Assembly: GCF_003345295.1 (NCBI RefSeq)
Contig: NZ_CP031055.1
Span: forward strand, 2,666,001-2,730,000
Reading direction: 5' to 3'
Origin: Vibrio splendidus
GTDB taxonomy: Bacteria > Pseudomonadota > Gammaproteobacteria > Enterobacterales > Vibrionaceae
DNA length: 64,000 nt
Numbering within the stretch: position 1 is the stretch's first letter; each line of letters opens with the position of its first letter. Positions 46,484-55,679 of the stretch are shown piece after piece. The position numbers and the translations under genes were made by a program. The notes below the pieces were generated by a model. The model saw only the letters and a list, made by a program, of their open reading frames with translations. It was not told the DNA's origin and ran no database searches.

Positions 46484-47153
46484 TACTTAGTTGCTCTAAT
46501 GCTGTTTCAGCAGCCGCTTGTTCTGCCTTGCGGCGGCTAGTGCCTTTACCGATAACAGGTTTATCCACACCTGCCACTTCACACTCAACCGTAAACTCTT
46601 GGTTGTGTGCTTCACCTTTAATATTAGTCACTGTGTAGACAGGTAGGGGATTTCTTCGACCTTGTAAAAACTCTTGTAAGCGAGTTTTTGGATCTTTTTG
46701 AGATACACCAGGCTGAATAGACTCTAGGCGAGATTGGTACCAGCTTAAAATAATACGGCGAACAACCTCGGTATCACTATCTAAATAGACAGCGCCGATG
46801 ATCGCTTCAACCGCATCCGCTAGAATAGAATCACGACGGAAACCGCCACTCTTCAACTCACCTGGACCTAATTTTAAGTAATCTCCTAGTTCGAATTCAC
46901 GACCTAGTTCTGCCAATGTATGACCACGTACTAATGTTGCGCGCATGCGGCTCATATCACCTTCGTTTACCTTAGGGAAACGGTGGTAAAGATCATCAGC
47001 GATAACAAAACTTAAAATTGAATCGCCCAGAAACTCAAGACGTTCGTTATGTTTACCTGCGGCACTGCGGTGAGTCAGTGCCAAATGGATAAGATCGGCA
47101 TCATTAAACTGATAGCCAATCTTTCTCTCTAGTTTATCAATTGGAGAATTCAT
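46476..47153 (-). CDS. rnc: Ribonuclease III
   Basis: Double-stranded RNA endonuclease for rRNA and mRNA processing. 225 residues with catalytic signature ERLEFLGDSILSFVIAD and a C-terminal dsRNA-binding domain (GKGTSRRKAEQAAAETALEQL). Lies 27 bases after lepB and overlaps era. Confidence 0.97.
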   Translation of the reverse strand: MNSPIDKLERKIGYQFNDADLIHLALTHRSAAGKHNERLEFLGDSILSFVIADDLYHRFPKVNEGDMSRMRATLVRGHTLAELGREFELGDYLKLGPGELKSGGFRRDSILADAVEAIIGAVYLDSDTEVVRRIILSWYQSRLESIQPGVSQKDPKTRLQEFLQGRRNPLPVYTVTNIKGEAHNQEFTVECEVAGVDKPVIGKGTSRRKAEQAAAETALEQLSNV

Positions 47154-47179
47154 GCTCTCTCGATGTGTTATGTGATCGA

Positions 47180-48076
47180 TTAGTGAATCCCACCGATGCG
47201 ATTAAAACGCACACCAGTAGGAATCCATGTTGGAAGTACGCTGTCTGAACCGCGTTCGAATTCGAAGCTGATCCAAATAGCAACGGCCTTACCAACAAGG
47301 TTTGCTTCAGGGACAAAGCCCCAGTAACGGCTGTCAGCACTGTTGTCACGGTTATCACCCATCACAAAGTACTGGCCTTCTGGAACGACCCATTCGTTAA
47401 CACCATTGCGAGGCTGATACGCTTGCACACGATCACGGCGTAATGGGTTAACTAAAATCTGATGTTCTACGTCTCCAAGCTGTTCATTCAGCTGAATCAG
47501 AGGCACACCATCTTGAATAAATTGGCTTTCTTCAACATTACTTAGTTTCACTGGGTCACAGCTACTTGTACCCTTCGCCTGAATACAGATCTCTTTACGA
47601 GAGCTGTAGCGAATGGTGTCGCCTGGCATACCTACAACACGCTTGATGTAGTCGATATTAGGCTGAGGTGGGTACTTAAATACGATTGAATCACCACGTT
47701 CTGGTTTGCCTGTTTCTACCAATTGAGTGCGCCATACCGGGTCTTTTAGACCATAAGCGTACTTTTCTACCAAGATGAAATCACCAACCAATAGTGTTGG
47801 CATCATCGAGCCAGATGGAATTTGAAACGGTTCATAAATAAATGAACGCAAAACCAAAACAAATGCAATTACAGGGAAAATGGACACACTGTTCTCAACC
47901 CACCAAGGCTGAGCCGTAACTTTTGCGCTGGTTTCAGCGTCTAGGCCATTCGATTGTGCTTCAACGTCAGCAAGCTTTTGCTGGCGTTTCTTCGCCCACA
48001 CAAACTTTTCCAACGCCCATACAATGCCGGTCACTAGAGTTACGATCACTAAAATAAGCGAAAATGTATTAGCCAT
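47180..48076 (-). CDS. lepB: Signal peptidase I
   Basis: Inner-membrane serine protease that removes signal peptides. 298 residues with two N-terminal transmembrane segments (about 3-20 and 63-80), catalytic Ser in QIPSGSMMPTLLVGD and general base Lys in DYIKRVVGMPGD, and the conserved MGDNRDNSADSRYWGFV. Between lepA and rnc, as in E. coli. Confidence 0.97.
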   Translation of the reverse strand: MANTFSLILVIVTLVTGIVWALEKFVWAKKRQQKLADVEAQSNGLDAETSAKVTAQPWWVENSVSIFPVIAFVLVLRSFIYEPFQIPSGSMMPTLLVGDFILVEKYAYGLKDPVWRTQLVETGKPERGDSIVFKYPPQPNIDYIKRVVGMPGDTIRYSSRKEICIQAKGTSSCDPVKLSNVEESQFIQDGVPLIQLNEQLGDVEHQILVNPLRRDRVQAYQPRNGVNEWVVPEGQYFVMGDNRDNSADSRYWGFVPEANLVGKAVAIWISFEFERGSDSVLPTWIPTGVRFNRIGGIH

Positions 48077-48173
48077 TGATATCCCTTAAATTTCATTTCT
48101 TTAAAAATAACGAAAGTGAAAGAATAGCGAGCTACTCTTCCACTTTCAATTATTCGTTTAATGCTGGATAAAG

Positions 48174-49967
48174 TTAGTCTTTACCAACATGAAGAATCGC
48201 TAAGAATGCTTCTTGAGGCAGTTCAACGTTACCGATCTGCTTCATACGCTTCTTACCTTCTTTTTGTTTCTTAAGAAGTTTCTTCTTACGACTGATATCA
48301 CCACCGTAACATTTTGCGATTACGTTCTTACGCAGTTGTTTCACTGTAGAACGAGCAATGATGTGGTTACCAATCGCTGCTTGAATCGCGATATCGAACA
48401 TTTGACGAGGGATGAATTCTTTCATCTTCTCAACCAATAGACGACCACGAGACTGTGCAATGTCTTTGTGCGTAATGATAGCCAGTGCGTCAACTGTTTC
48501 GCCATTAAGCAATACGTCTACACGAACCATGTTCGACATTTCAAAACGTTGGAAGTTGTAATCCAGTGACGCATAGCCACGAGATGTTGATTTCAAACGG
48601 TCGAAGAAGTCTAAAACCACTTCTGCCATTGGCAGGTCGTACGTCACAGCAACTTGCTTACCGTGATAAACCATATCAACTTGAACACCACGTTTTTCTA
48701 CACATAAGGTAATTACGTTACCTAGGTAGTCTGACGGTACAAGGATATTACAACGAGCGATAGGCTCACGAATCTCTTCTACATCATTAGTTGCAGGCAG
48801 TTTAGCCGGGCTATCAACGTAAAGAATGCTGCCATCCGTTTTTACAACTTCGTACACTACGGTTGGTGCCGTTGTGATTAGGTCTAGGTCGTATTCACGC
48901 TCTAAACGCTCTTGAATGATCTCCATGTGAAGCATTCCTAAGAAGCCACAACGGAAACCAAAGCCAAGTGCTGCTGAACTTTCTGGTTCGTAGAACAGTG
49001 ATGCATCGTTCAGGCTTAATTTGCCTAGTGCGTCACGGAAGTTTTCGTAGTCATCAGACGATACTGGGAATAGACCTGCATATACCTGAGGCTTCACTTT
49101 TTGGAAACCAGGTAGACGTTCTGTGCTGCCGCCTTTTGCAAGCGTCAACGTATCACCAACAGGTGCGCCAAGGATGTCTTTAATACCACAAACAACCCAA
49201 CCAACTTCGCCAGTATTTAGCTCTGTTGTGTCGATTTGCTTAGGTGTGAAGATACCTAAACGGTCAACACCCCAAACTTGGTCTGTCGACATTACTTTAA
49301 TCTTGTCGTTCTTCTTCAGCTTACCGTTCTTGATACGAACCAAAGAAACAACGCCTAAGTAGTTATCGAACCAAGAGTCAATGATCAACGCTTGTAGTGG
49401 CGCGTCTGGATCACCTTCCGGTGGTGGGATAGCTGTTACGATGTTTTCAAGAACGTCATCAACACCGATACCGGTTTTTGCAGAACAGCGAGTCGCTTCC
49501 ATCGCATCGATACCAACGATCTCTTCGATTTCTTCAGCAACACGCTCAGGTTCAGCAGCAGGTAAGTCAATCTTGTTCAAGATTGGCACTACTTCCAGTT
49601 CCATTTCGATCGCGGTGTAACAGTTTGCTAGAGTTTGTGCTTCAACACCTTGACCAGCATCCACAACCAATAGCGCGCCTTCACAAGCGGCTAGAGAACG
49701 AGATACTTCGTAAGAGAAATCTACGTGTCCTGGAGTGTCGATAAAGTTAAGTTGGTAAGTTTCACCATCTTTCGCTTTGTAATCTAAAGTCACACTCTGC
49801 GCTTTAATTGTAATACCACGCTCGCGTTCTATATCCATAGAATCGAGGACTTGAGCTGCCATCTCACGTTCACTTAACCCTCCACAAACTTGGATTAAGC
49901 GGTCAGAAAGGGTCGACTTACCGTGGTCGATGTGGGCGATAATCGAAAAATTACGAATGTGCTTCAT
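48174..49967 (-). CDS. lepA: Elongation factor 4 (LepA)
   Basis: Ribosome-binding translational GTPase acting in initiation and back-translocation. 597 residues with G1 AHIDHGKSTLSD, DTPGHVDF, NKIDLP, EF-G-like domains and the LepA-specific C-terminal domain (CYGGDISRKKKLLKKQKEGKKRM). Directly upstream of lepB, with 97 bases between. Confidence 0.97.
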   Translation of the reverse strand: MKHIRNFSIIAHIDHGKSTLSDRLIQVCGGLSEREMAAQVLDSMDIERERGITIKAQSVTLDYKAKDGETYQLNFIDTPGHVDFSYEVSRSLAACEGALLVVDAGQGVEAQTLANCYTAIEMELEVVPILNKIDLPAAEPERVAEEIEEIVGIDAMEATRCSAKTGIGVDDVLENIVTAIPPPEGDPDAPLQALIIDSWFDNYLGVVSLVRIKNGKLKKNDKIKVMSTDQVWGVDRLGIFTPKQIDTTELNTGEVGWVVCGIKDILGAPVGDTLTLAKGGSTERLPGFQKVKPQVYAGLFPVSSDDYENFRDALGKLSLNDASLFYEPESSAALGFGFRCGFLGMLHMEIIQERLEREYDLDLITTAPTVVYEVVKTDGSILYVDSPAKLPATNDVEEIREPIARCNILVPSDYLGNVITLCVEKRGVQVDMVYHGKQVAVTYDLPMAEVVLDFFDRLKSTSRGYASLDYNFQRFEMSNMVRVDVLLNGETVDALAIITHKDIAQSRGRLLVEKMKEFIPRQMFDIAIQAAIGNHIIARSTVKQLRKNVIAKCYGGDISRKKKLLKKQKEGKKRMKQIGNVELPQEAFLAILHVGKD

Positions 49968-50104
49968 AGGCTTGGTGTGACTAAACTCTTTGAATAGGGA
50001 TAATAAGAAAGCCGCGACGCGTCCAATCTACAGTCAGCATTGGTGGCGGCATTTCAATCAAGTTGGCAGATTCTACCCAATTTAAGGGCAAGAAGCATCA
50101 TAAA

Positions 50105-50575
50105 TTAGACGAGAGGCTCGCCTAGGATTCGAATCAAGACGACTTCTTGCTTGGATTTGTCTTCCATAGGTTTGGCTAACCGCTTCGCTAAGGCAATGCC
50201 ACCAGCAGTAAACAGAGCAGCGCTTAAGATAACAATGCCCTCGCCCCCTTGGAGTAAGGGTTGCAACAAGAGTTGTCCAAAACCAGCACCAATCATCAAC
50301 ATGAAAAGTGGAATGAGGTAAACAATAGCCGCAGACTGCAGTAGGCTTTTTTCTGGAAAGCCAATTTCCACGATCTGTCCGGCTTTAACTAAACTTTTGG
50401 TTTTAAGCTGCCAAAACAAGGATTTATTGCCGACAGCTTTAGTGACAATACCCGTTCCGCAGCTTTTTTGAGATGAGCAACTGCTGCAACTGGTTTGTTG
50501 TTCGCAGCTCAGTTGAACAAAGTATTGTTGACCGCTTTGTTCAACCGAGCTAACGGTTGCCAGCGCCGTCATCAT
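50105..50575 (-). CDS. rseC: SoxR-reducing system / sigma-E regulator RseC
   Basis: Membrane protein of 156 residues with an N-terminal cysteine cluster (CEQQTSCSSCSSQKSC) and two transmembrane helices (about 83-103 and 109-130). In E. coli RseC modestly stimulates sigma-E activity and takes part in SoxR reduction. Overlaps rseB by four bases (ATGA); the following ATG is an equal alternative start. Confidence 0.92.
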   Translation of the reverse strand: MMTALATVSSVEQSGQQYFVQLSCEQQTSCSSCSSQKSCGTGIVTKAVGNKSLFWQLKTKSLVKAGQIVEIGFPEKSLLQSAAIVYLIPLFMLMIGAGFGQLLLQPLLQGGEGIVILSAALFTAGGIALAKRLAKPMEDKSKQEVVLIRILGEPLV

Positions 50576-51534
50576 TGCGCTGGTACCGGTTTATTGAACG
50601 TAACTGATTGCGCAATACGTTTGGCCGTTGCTGGCGGAATATCACCCACCACAGAGATCTCTTTGTCACCAATCACTAAGCTGTGTAAGGTTCTGCGTCC
50701 TTGGCGTACCAACTGCCCTTTCAATGAATGTTCGTCTTTATCGGCGATATAAACTGAAAAGCTAAACAACCCATCACTGAAAAGTTGGCTTTCAACCATT
50801 TTATCGGTCGCAGCCATTGGATAACGACTAAGCTCTTTTGATTTAAACCCTTCAGGTATCCAAGAGGCTTGCCAATTAGTTTCACTCACTAGGCCTTCCG
50901 GCAGTGATAAAACTTTTGGCAGTTGAGCGCTATTCAAGCCCCCCATTGCCTCAGCAATCTTATCGTTCACCACGAAAGAGATAGTACGGTACTGTTCAAG
51001 CACTTCGCCATCACGATCCAACAGATCGGCACGTAAAGGAAGACTCGTTTTTTCATCTACCCAAACGACGTAAGAGTAACGAAGGCCATCTTTCGGTACC
51101 ACGCGCAATACTTGCGTAGTACTTCCAGCTTCACGAGCACGGCCAACTTTAACGAAATCGTAATAGTCGTTGAGCGCGTCAATATCTCGATTAATCATCG
51201 GAATAACAGGGGCAACCATACTGCCAGATTGAATGGTAAACGGTTCTGTGCCCGGTTCAATATAACTGACTTCATCACCACGTCGAATAACTTCACGGAT
51301 AGGCCCGCTCAAGTAAACAAGGTGTGCAAGTTGTTGGTCGTCGTTAACCGCATGGCGATAAACAAGAGGTTCAATACTGCTCTTCTTGATCAAAATGTAG
51401 GAGAGTTCGTAATTTAGATGCTGACTGGCCTCGTTCATCTGATGTAACAACGCCTTTGCAGTGGGTTCCTCTGCAAAGGCTGTTGGAGACATCAAGCTGA
51501 ACAGTGTCAGTGCACTGACCAGGATTTTCTTCAT
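50572..51534 (-). CDS. rseB: Sigma-E regulatory protein RseB
   Basis: Periplasmic sensor that binds the anti-sigma factor RseA and mislocalised lipopolysaccharide or lipoprotein, protecting RseA from DegS. 320 residues with a Sec signal peptide (cleavage after AFA, about residue 21), a MucB/LolA-like large domain and smaller C-terminal domain. Overlaps rseA by four bases. Confidence 0.95.
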   Translation of the reverse strand: MKKILVSALTLFSLMSPTAFAEEPTAKALLHQMNEASQHLNYELSYILIKKSSIEPLVYRHAVNDDQQLAHLVYLSGPIREVIRRGDEVSYIEPGTEPFTIQSGSMVAPVIPMINRDIDALNDYYDFVKVGRAREAGSTTQVLRVVPKDGLRYSYVVWVDEKTSLPLRADLLDRDGEVLEQYRTISFVVNDKIAEAMGGLNSAQLPKVLSLPEGLVSETNWQASWIPEGFKSKELSRYPMAATDKMVESQLFSDGLFSFSVYIADKDEHSLKGQLVRQGRRTLHSLVIGDKEISVVGDIPPATAKRIAQSVTFNKPVPAQ

Positions 51535-52154
51535 TCAATGTCCGATTCTAGATGTGCATCTTGCATTGGCGATGCATCACTGTTTAATCTTAGCTGCAGC
51601 TCATAATCTTCTAGCATTGCATGAACGCGTTTGCGCTGCTCTTGCAAGTTAGCTTCAGATGCTGGCTTCTCAACAGAGTCTCGCGTTAAGCTTACTGGTT
51701 CCGCAGAACCCGCAAATGGAATCGTCTGGAGTACAGGCAACTGCTCTGGCGCAGCAGGGTCGCTGCCACCATATTGTTGAACACCTAGTACAACGACTAG
51801 TGAGACACACGCTGCCACGGCAACTTGTCCAAACTGTTGTAACCACGCCGGAAGCTGACGCTTCGCTTGCTGAGGTTTAGGCTGCTCTTCAATTGGAGCA
51901 ACAGTTGGTTCAACACGCACTTGGTGCAGGTTCGGCATTACACTATGTGCAGGCTCATTATCAAGCGCTGCCGCAACACTGTTAGCAATGTTCCACTCTG
52001 GAGTTTCTGGCGCATCCCCACGCATAACATCACCAATTAGATGGTAACTCTGCCAGGTATCCATGCTTTCTTGATCAGATTCGAGATCTACAATGAGAGC
52101 TTTATCGATCGTTTCACCATCCATGAGTGCCGAAAGCTTTTCTTTATCAGCCAT
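51531..52154 (-). CDS. rseA: Anti-sigma-E factor RseA
   Basis: Single-pass membrane protein that holds RpoE inactive until DegS and RseP cleave it. 207 residues from MADKEKLSALMDGE: N-terminal cytoplasmic anti-sigma domain, a transmembrane helix (about 98-117, VAVAACVSLVVVLGV) and a periplasmic region for RseB. ATG at 52154 has GGTGA in front; a four-codon extension (MVKI) would remove that site. Confidence 0.94.
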   Translation of the reverse strand: MADKEKLSALMDGETIDKALIVDLESDQESMDTWQSYHLIGDVMRGDAPETPEWNIANSVAAALDNEPAHSVMPNLHQVRVEPTVAPIEEQPKPQQAKRQLPAWLQQFGQVAVAACVSLVVVLGVQQYGGSDPAAPEQLPVLQTIPFAGSAEPVSLTRDSVEKPASEANLQEQRKRVHAMLEDYELQLRLNSDASPMQDAHLESDIE

Positions 52155-52180
52155 TATTTTCACCATAATTATTACAAGTT

Positions 52181-52759
52181 CTAGCGTTGCAAAAGAGGCT
52201 TAATTTTCTTTTCCACCGCTTCACGAGCTCGGAAAATACGCGAACGTACGGTTCCTACAGGGCAATCCATTACTTCTGCAATCTCTTCGTAGCTCAAACC
52301 TTCGAGCTCACGCAACGTCATTGCAGTTTTTAAGTCTTCTGGTAGCGCTTCAATCGCTCCAAAAACAACTTGTTTCAATTCGTTTGACAGCGTTAAGTTC
52401 TCAGGGTTCGATATTTCTTTTAACGCGCTGCCTGTTTCGTAATATTCTGCATCTTCTGCATCTACATCTGTTGCTGGCGGCCTACGGCTCTGGGCAACGA
52501 TATGATTTTTAGCGGTGTTCACGGCAATTCGGTACAACCATGTATAGAAGGCACTCTCGCCACGAAAGTTAGGTATCGCGCGGTAAGCTTTAATAAAAGC
52601 TTCTTGTGCTACATCAGGTACATCACCGGAATTATTCACGTATCGAGAGATAAGATTACAAACTTTATTTTGGTACTTAACCACTAGTAAGTTAAAAGCC
52701 TGCTTATCTCCACTCTGAACTCGCTCAATCAACACTTGATCGGTTAGCTGCTCGTTCAT
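52181..52759 (-). CDS. rpoE: Extracytoplasmic sigma factor RpoE (sigma-E)
   Basis: ECF sigma factor for the envelope stress response. 192 residues from MNEQLTDQVLIERVQSG, with region 2 (DVAQEAFIKAYRAIPNFRGESAFYTWLYRIAVN in part) and region 4 helix-turn-helix (LEGLSYEEIAEVMDCPVGTVRS). AGGAG precedes ATG at 52759; the 13-codon extension is not family-typical. Heads the rseABC operon and has a sigma-E-like promoter upstream, so it should be autoregulated. Confidence 0.97.
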   Translation of the reverse strand: MNEQLTDQVLIERVQSGDKQAFNLLVVKYQNKVCNLISRYVNNSGDVPDVAQEAFIKAYRAIPNFRGESAFYTWLYRIAVNTAKNHIVAQSRRPPATDVDAEDAEYYETGSALKEISNPENLTLSNELKQVVFGAIEALPEDLKTAMTLRELEGLSYEEIAEVMDCPVGTVRSRIFRAREAVEKKIKPLLQR

Positions 52760-52858
52760 TCGAGCGGGTACTCCTATTGTTATAACCCTTACCTTCACAG
52801 ATATGGGTACTAATTATGCGAAATGTAGTATTGACACCACCGTCTACAAGAGCACTAT

Positions 52859-52886
52859 TGTGACTAAGCCAAATACCGAAAGTTCC
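52859..52886 (-). promoter_or_regulatory. Sigma-E-dependent promoter of rpoE
   Basis: Minus strand GGAACTT, 16 bases, TCACA, about 100 bases before the rpoE ATG. The -35 is the exact sigma-E consensus; the -10 is close to TCTRA/TCAAA types. No other gene follows it before rpoE. Confidence 0.75.
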
Positions 52887-53022
52887 AACTTTCTTAAAAT
52901 TATTTGCCATTATTGTTTCACAATGTGATGTAATAAAAATAGCTATCCCTATCAATTTGGGGAAACTTGAGCAAAAGCAATGGTATTGAGCAATTAAATA
53001 TTTCTAGATAGCTGTCTGTACA

Positions 53023-53050
53023 TTGATTTTGTGTAGCGTTTTAGTATGAC
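53023..53050 (+). promoter_or_regulatory. Probable promoter of nadB
   Basis: TTGATT, 16 bases, TATGAC on the plus strand, about 95 bases before the nadB ATG. The 390-base rpoE-nadB divergent region holds no gene. Confidence 0.5.
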
Positions 53051-53148
53051 TTTGGAGAGATTATAACAGTCTTAGCCAAACTCCTAAAACAAGACAACGT
53101 CAATTGAGAGTGGACAACTCGACTATAGCCCGGGATTTAATAAGTTTT

Positions 53149-54765
53149 ATGAACGCAAACCGTGAACATCAGTGTGATGTATTAGTGGTAGGAAGTGGTG
53201 CGGCAGGCTTGTCATTAGCCTTACGTGTAGCAGAACATGCAAAAGTAATTGTATTAAGCAAAGGACCACGCAGCGAAGGATCGACGTATTACGCACAAGG
53301 TGGTATCGCCGCGGTGTTCGATGAGTCGGACAGTATTGAGTCTCATGTAGAAGATACTCAAATTGCTGGGGCTGGGTTATGCGAAGAAGATACAGTTCAA
53401 TTCATTGCTGAAAATGCTAAAGAGTGTGTGCAATGGCTGATTGATGGTGGTGTTCCATTTGATAAAGATGAGAACAGCACGGAAGGCCAACCAAAATATC
53501 ACCTCACTCGTGAGGGTGGCCACAGCCACCGCCGAATTCTGCACGCTGCCGATGCAACTGGCATGGCAATGCAAACCTCACTGCAAGATAACGTCAACAA
53601 TCACCCCAACATCGAGATCTTCGAGCGCCACAATGCGCTAGATTTGATCACAGAAGATAAGGTTGGTGGTTCGAAAGACAAAGTTATCGGTGCCTACATT
53701 TGGAACCGTAACCAAGAACACGTTGAAACCGTGCGCGCTAAATTTGTTGTATTAGCTACAGGCGGCGCTTCAAAGGTTTATCAATACACATCAAACCCAG
53801 ATGTCTCTTCAGGCGATGGTATTGCTATTGCTTGGCGTGCGGGTTGTCGAGTAGCAAACCTTGAGTTCAACCAGTTCCACCCAACTTGCTTGTTCCACCC
53901 AGAAGCGCGTAACTTCTTGCTAACGGAAGCACTGCGTGGTGAAGGTGCCTACCTGCGTCGTCCAGACGGTTCTCGCTTCATGAAGGACTTCGACGAGCGT
54001 GGTGAACTGGCTCCGCGTGATGTGGTTGCTCGTGCGATTGACTTCGAAATGAAGCGCCTAGGTGCTGACTGCATGTATGTTGATATCAGCCACAAGCCTG
54101 AAGAGTTCATCACAACGCATTTCCCAATGATCCATACTCGTTTGATGGATTTAGGGATTGATATGACCAAAGAGCCGATCCCGATCGTACCTGCTGCGCA
54201 CTATACCTGCGGTGGTGTGATGGTGAATAAGCAAGGTCAAACCGACTTAACTAACTTATATGCGATTGGTGAAGTGAGTTACACAGGCTTACACGGTGCG
54301 AACCGCATGGCGTCAAACTCACTGCTTGAATGTGTTGTGTATGCTTGGGCAGCAGCAAAAGATATCGTTGAAAACATCGACCAATCTCAACTGTGCGCTG
54401 AACTGCCTGCATGGGACGAAAGCCAAGTCACCAACAGTGATGAAGAAGTGATCATTCAGCACAACTGGCACGAGCTAAGGCTGTTCATGTGGGATTACAT
54501 GGGTATTGTTCGAACGGACAAACGTCTAGAACGTGCAATGCGCCGTATTCAGATGCTGCAGCAAGAAACTCATGAGTACTACAGCTACTTTAAGGTTTCG
54601 AACAACCTATTAGAACTGCGTAACTTGCTACAAGTTGCTGAGCTAATGGTTCGCTGTGCGATGCAACGTAAAGAGAGCCGCGGCTTACACTACACGTTGG
54701 ATTACCCAGAACTTGCAGAAGACAGCGGCCCAACTATTCTCACACCAGAGAGAAACCAATCATAA
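53149..54765 (+). CDS. nadB: L-aspartate oxidase
   Basis: FAD enzyme oxidising aspartate to iminoaspartate, first step of NAD synthesis. 538 residues from MNANREHQCDVLVVGSGAAG, with FAD motif GSGAAGLSLALR, REGGHSHRRILHA and GEVSYTGLHGANRMASNSLLE. The reading frame is open back to 53104, but only through TTG/GTG codons without family similarity. Divergent from rpoE, as in E. coli. Confidence 0.96.
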   Translation: MNANREHQCDVLVVGSGAAGLSLALRVAEHAKVIVLSKGPRSEGSTYYAQGGIAAVFDESDSIESHVEDTQIAGAGLCEEDTVQFIAENAKECVQWLIDGGVPFDKDENSTEGQPKYHLTREGGHSHRRILHAADATGMAMQTSLQDNVNNHPNIEIFERHNALDLITEDKVGGSKDKVIGAYIWNRNQEHVETVRAKFVVLATGGASKVYQYTSNPDVSSGDGIAIAWRAGCRVANLEFNQFHPTCLFHPEARNFLLTEALRGEGAYLRRPDGSRFMKDFDERGELAPRDVVARAIDFEMKRLGADCMYVDISHKPEEFITTHFPMIHTRLMDLGIDMTKEPIPIVPAAHYTCGGVMVNKQGQTDLTNLYAIGEVSYTGLHGANRMASNSLLECVVYAWAAAKDIVENIDQSQLCAELPAWDESQVTNSDEEVIIQHNWHELRLFMWDYMGIVRTDKRLERAMRRIQMLQQETHEYYSYFKVSNNLLELRNLLQVAELMVRCAMQRKESRGLHYTLDYPELAEDSGPTILTPERNQS

Positions 54766-54819
54766 CCATTGGTTAAAAGTTATTAGCGGCTTGGTGCGTT
54801 AACTAAAAGCAATTAGATG

Positions 54820-54849
54820 AAAGGGAGCCAAGTGCTCTCTTTTCTTTTG
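54820..54849 (+). terminator. Terminator of nadB
   Basis: AAAGGGAGC, loop CAAGT, GCTCTCTTT then CTTTTG, 55 bases past the nadB stop. Confidence 0.75.
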
Positions 54850-54875
54850 TCTAACGCTTTCTTTTATTTGATGCT

Positions 54876-55304
54876 CTAGCTTATCTCGCGGGCTCGTTGT
54901 AGGTTTGCCAGAAAATGTCGATACTCACGCTCATCACAACTATCTCGCCATAACAGTACCGAATGCCCGCATTCAAAACTCAGCTTAACGAAAAATTGCG
55001 CCCAAACCTTATCGACGGTCTTGAGAACATAATGTTGGTCATTCAACCTAACTTCCCCATCGTGCTTGTAATCGAAACAACCTTGAGCCGCATTGACCAC
55101 AACCGTATCGGTTTTGAATAAAGAGATCATGAGATACAAACAGTAGAGACTGGCAACAAGAGGGATGGAGGAGAATACGATGAAAAACAAAAGGCACCCA
55201 GAAACAATGCCTTTTGCAAATAATGCGGAATATGAAGGTTTAAGCTGAAGCTTAACGAACCTTGCTGAGGTTATGTGCGACAATTTTATCAACCATTGAA
55301 GCAT
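54876..55304 (-). CDS. ygfX: YgfX (CptA)-like membrane protein
   Basis: Up to 142 residues; two adjacent hydrophobic helices (about residues 29-63 of the longest frame, FAKGIVSGCLLFFIVFSSIPL) then a soluble part. Position after sdhE and the layout match E. coli YgfX/CptA, a membrane partner of YgfY that affects cytoskeleton proteins FtsZ/MreB. Sequence similarity to E. coli YgfX is low. The start is uncertain: the ATG lies 53 bases inside sdhE, and a TTG at residue 8 is an alternative. Confidence 0.72.
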   Translation of the reverse strand: MLQWLIKLSHITSARFVKLQLKPSYSALFAKGIVSGCLLFFIVFSSIPLVASLYCLYLMISLFKTDTVVVNAAQGCFDYKHDGEVRLNDQHYVLKTVDKVWAQFFVKLSFECGHSVLLWRDSCDEREYRHFLANLQRAREIS

Positions 55305-55512
55305 GGCCTAGATTTTCACTGCGCCCATGTCCCATCACCCAAGTAAACAAATCTGGGTCATCACACTCAAGTAGAGAAACAAACTCACGCTGTTCCTGCT
55401 CTTGCAATGAATCAAAACACTCTTCAAAAAATGGCATGATGACTACATCAAGTTCTAACATGCCACGACGGCAACCCCATTTAATTCGTGCTTTCTGCTC
55501 TGCAGTGTACAT
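55252..55512 (-). CDS. sdhE: FAD assembly factor SdhE (YgfY/CptB)
   Basis: Small protein that promotes covalent flavinylation of succinate dehydrogenase. 86 residues with the diagnostic RGMLELD motif (Arg-Gly-x-x-Glu) at 16-22 and ECDDPDLFTWVMG. Its 3' end overlaps the ygfX frame, and it diverges from ygfZ, as in E. coli. Confidence 0.93.
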   Translation of the reverse strand: MYTAEQKARIKWGCRRGMLELDVVIMPFFEECFDSLQEQEQREFVSLLECDDPDLFTWVMGHGRSENLGHASMVDKIVAHNLSKVR

Positions 55513-55679
55513 TGGCTATCCTCACCTATAATTTTTCTTTCTCGGAGTGTAACAAGTCATACGCTCTGCAACTACTATGTGAGTCACAGTCCCTATCTAA
55601 GCTCACAAAAAAACCTAGGCTGACAAAGAAACAGAACCGGATTAACATAGAGCCAAATAAAATTCTTAGGAAAGATAAA

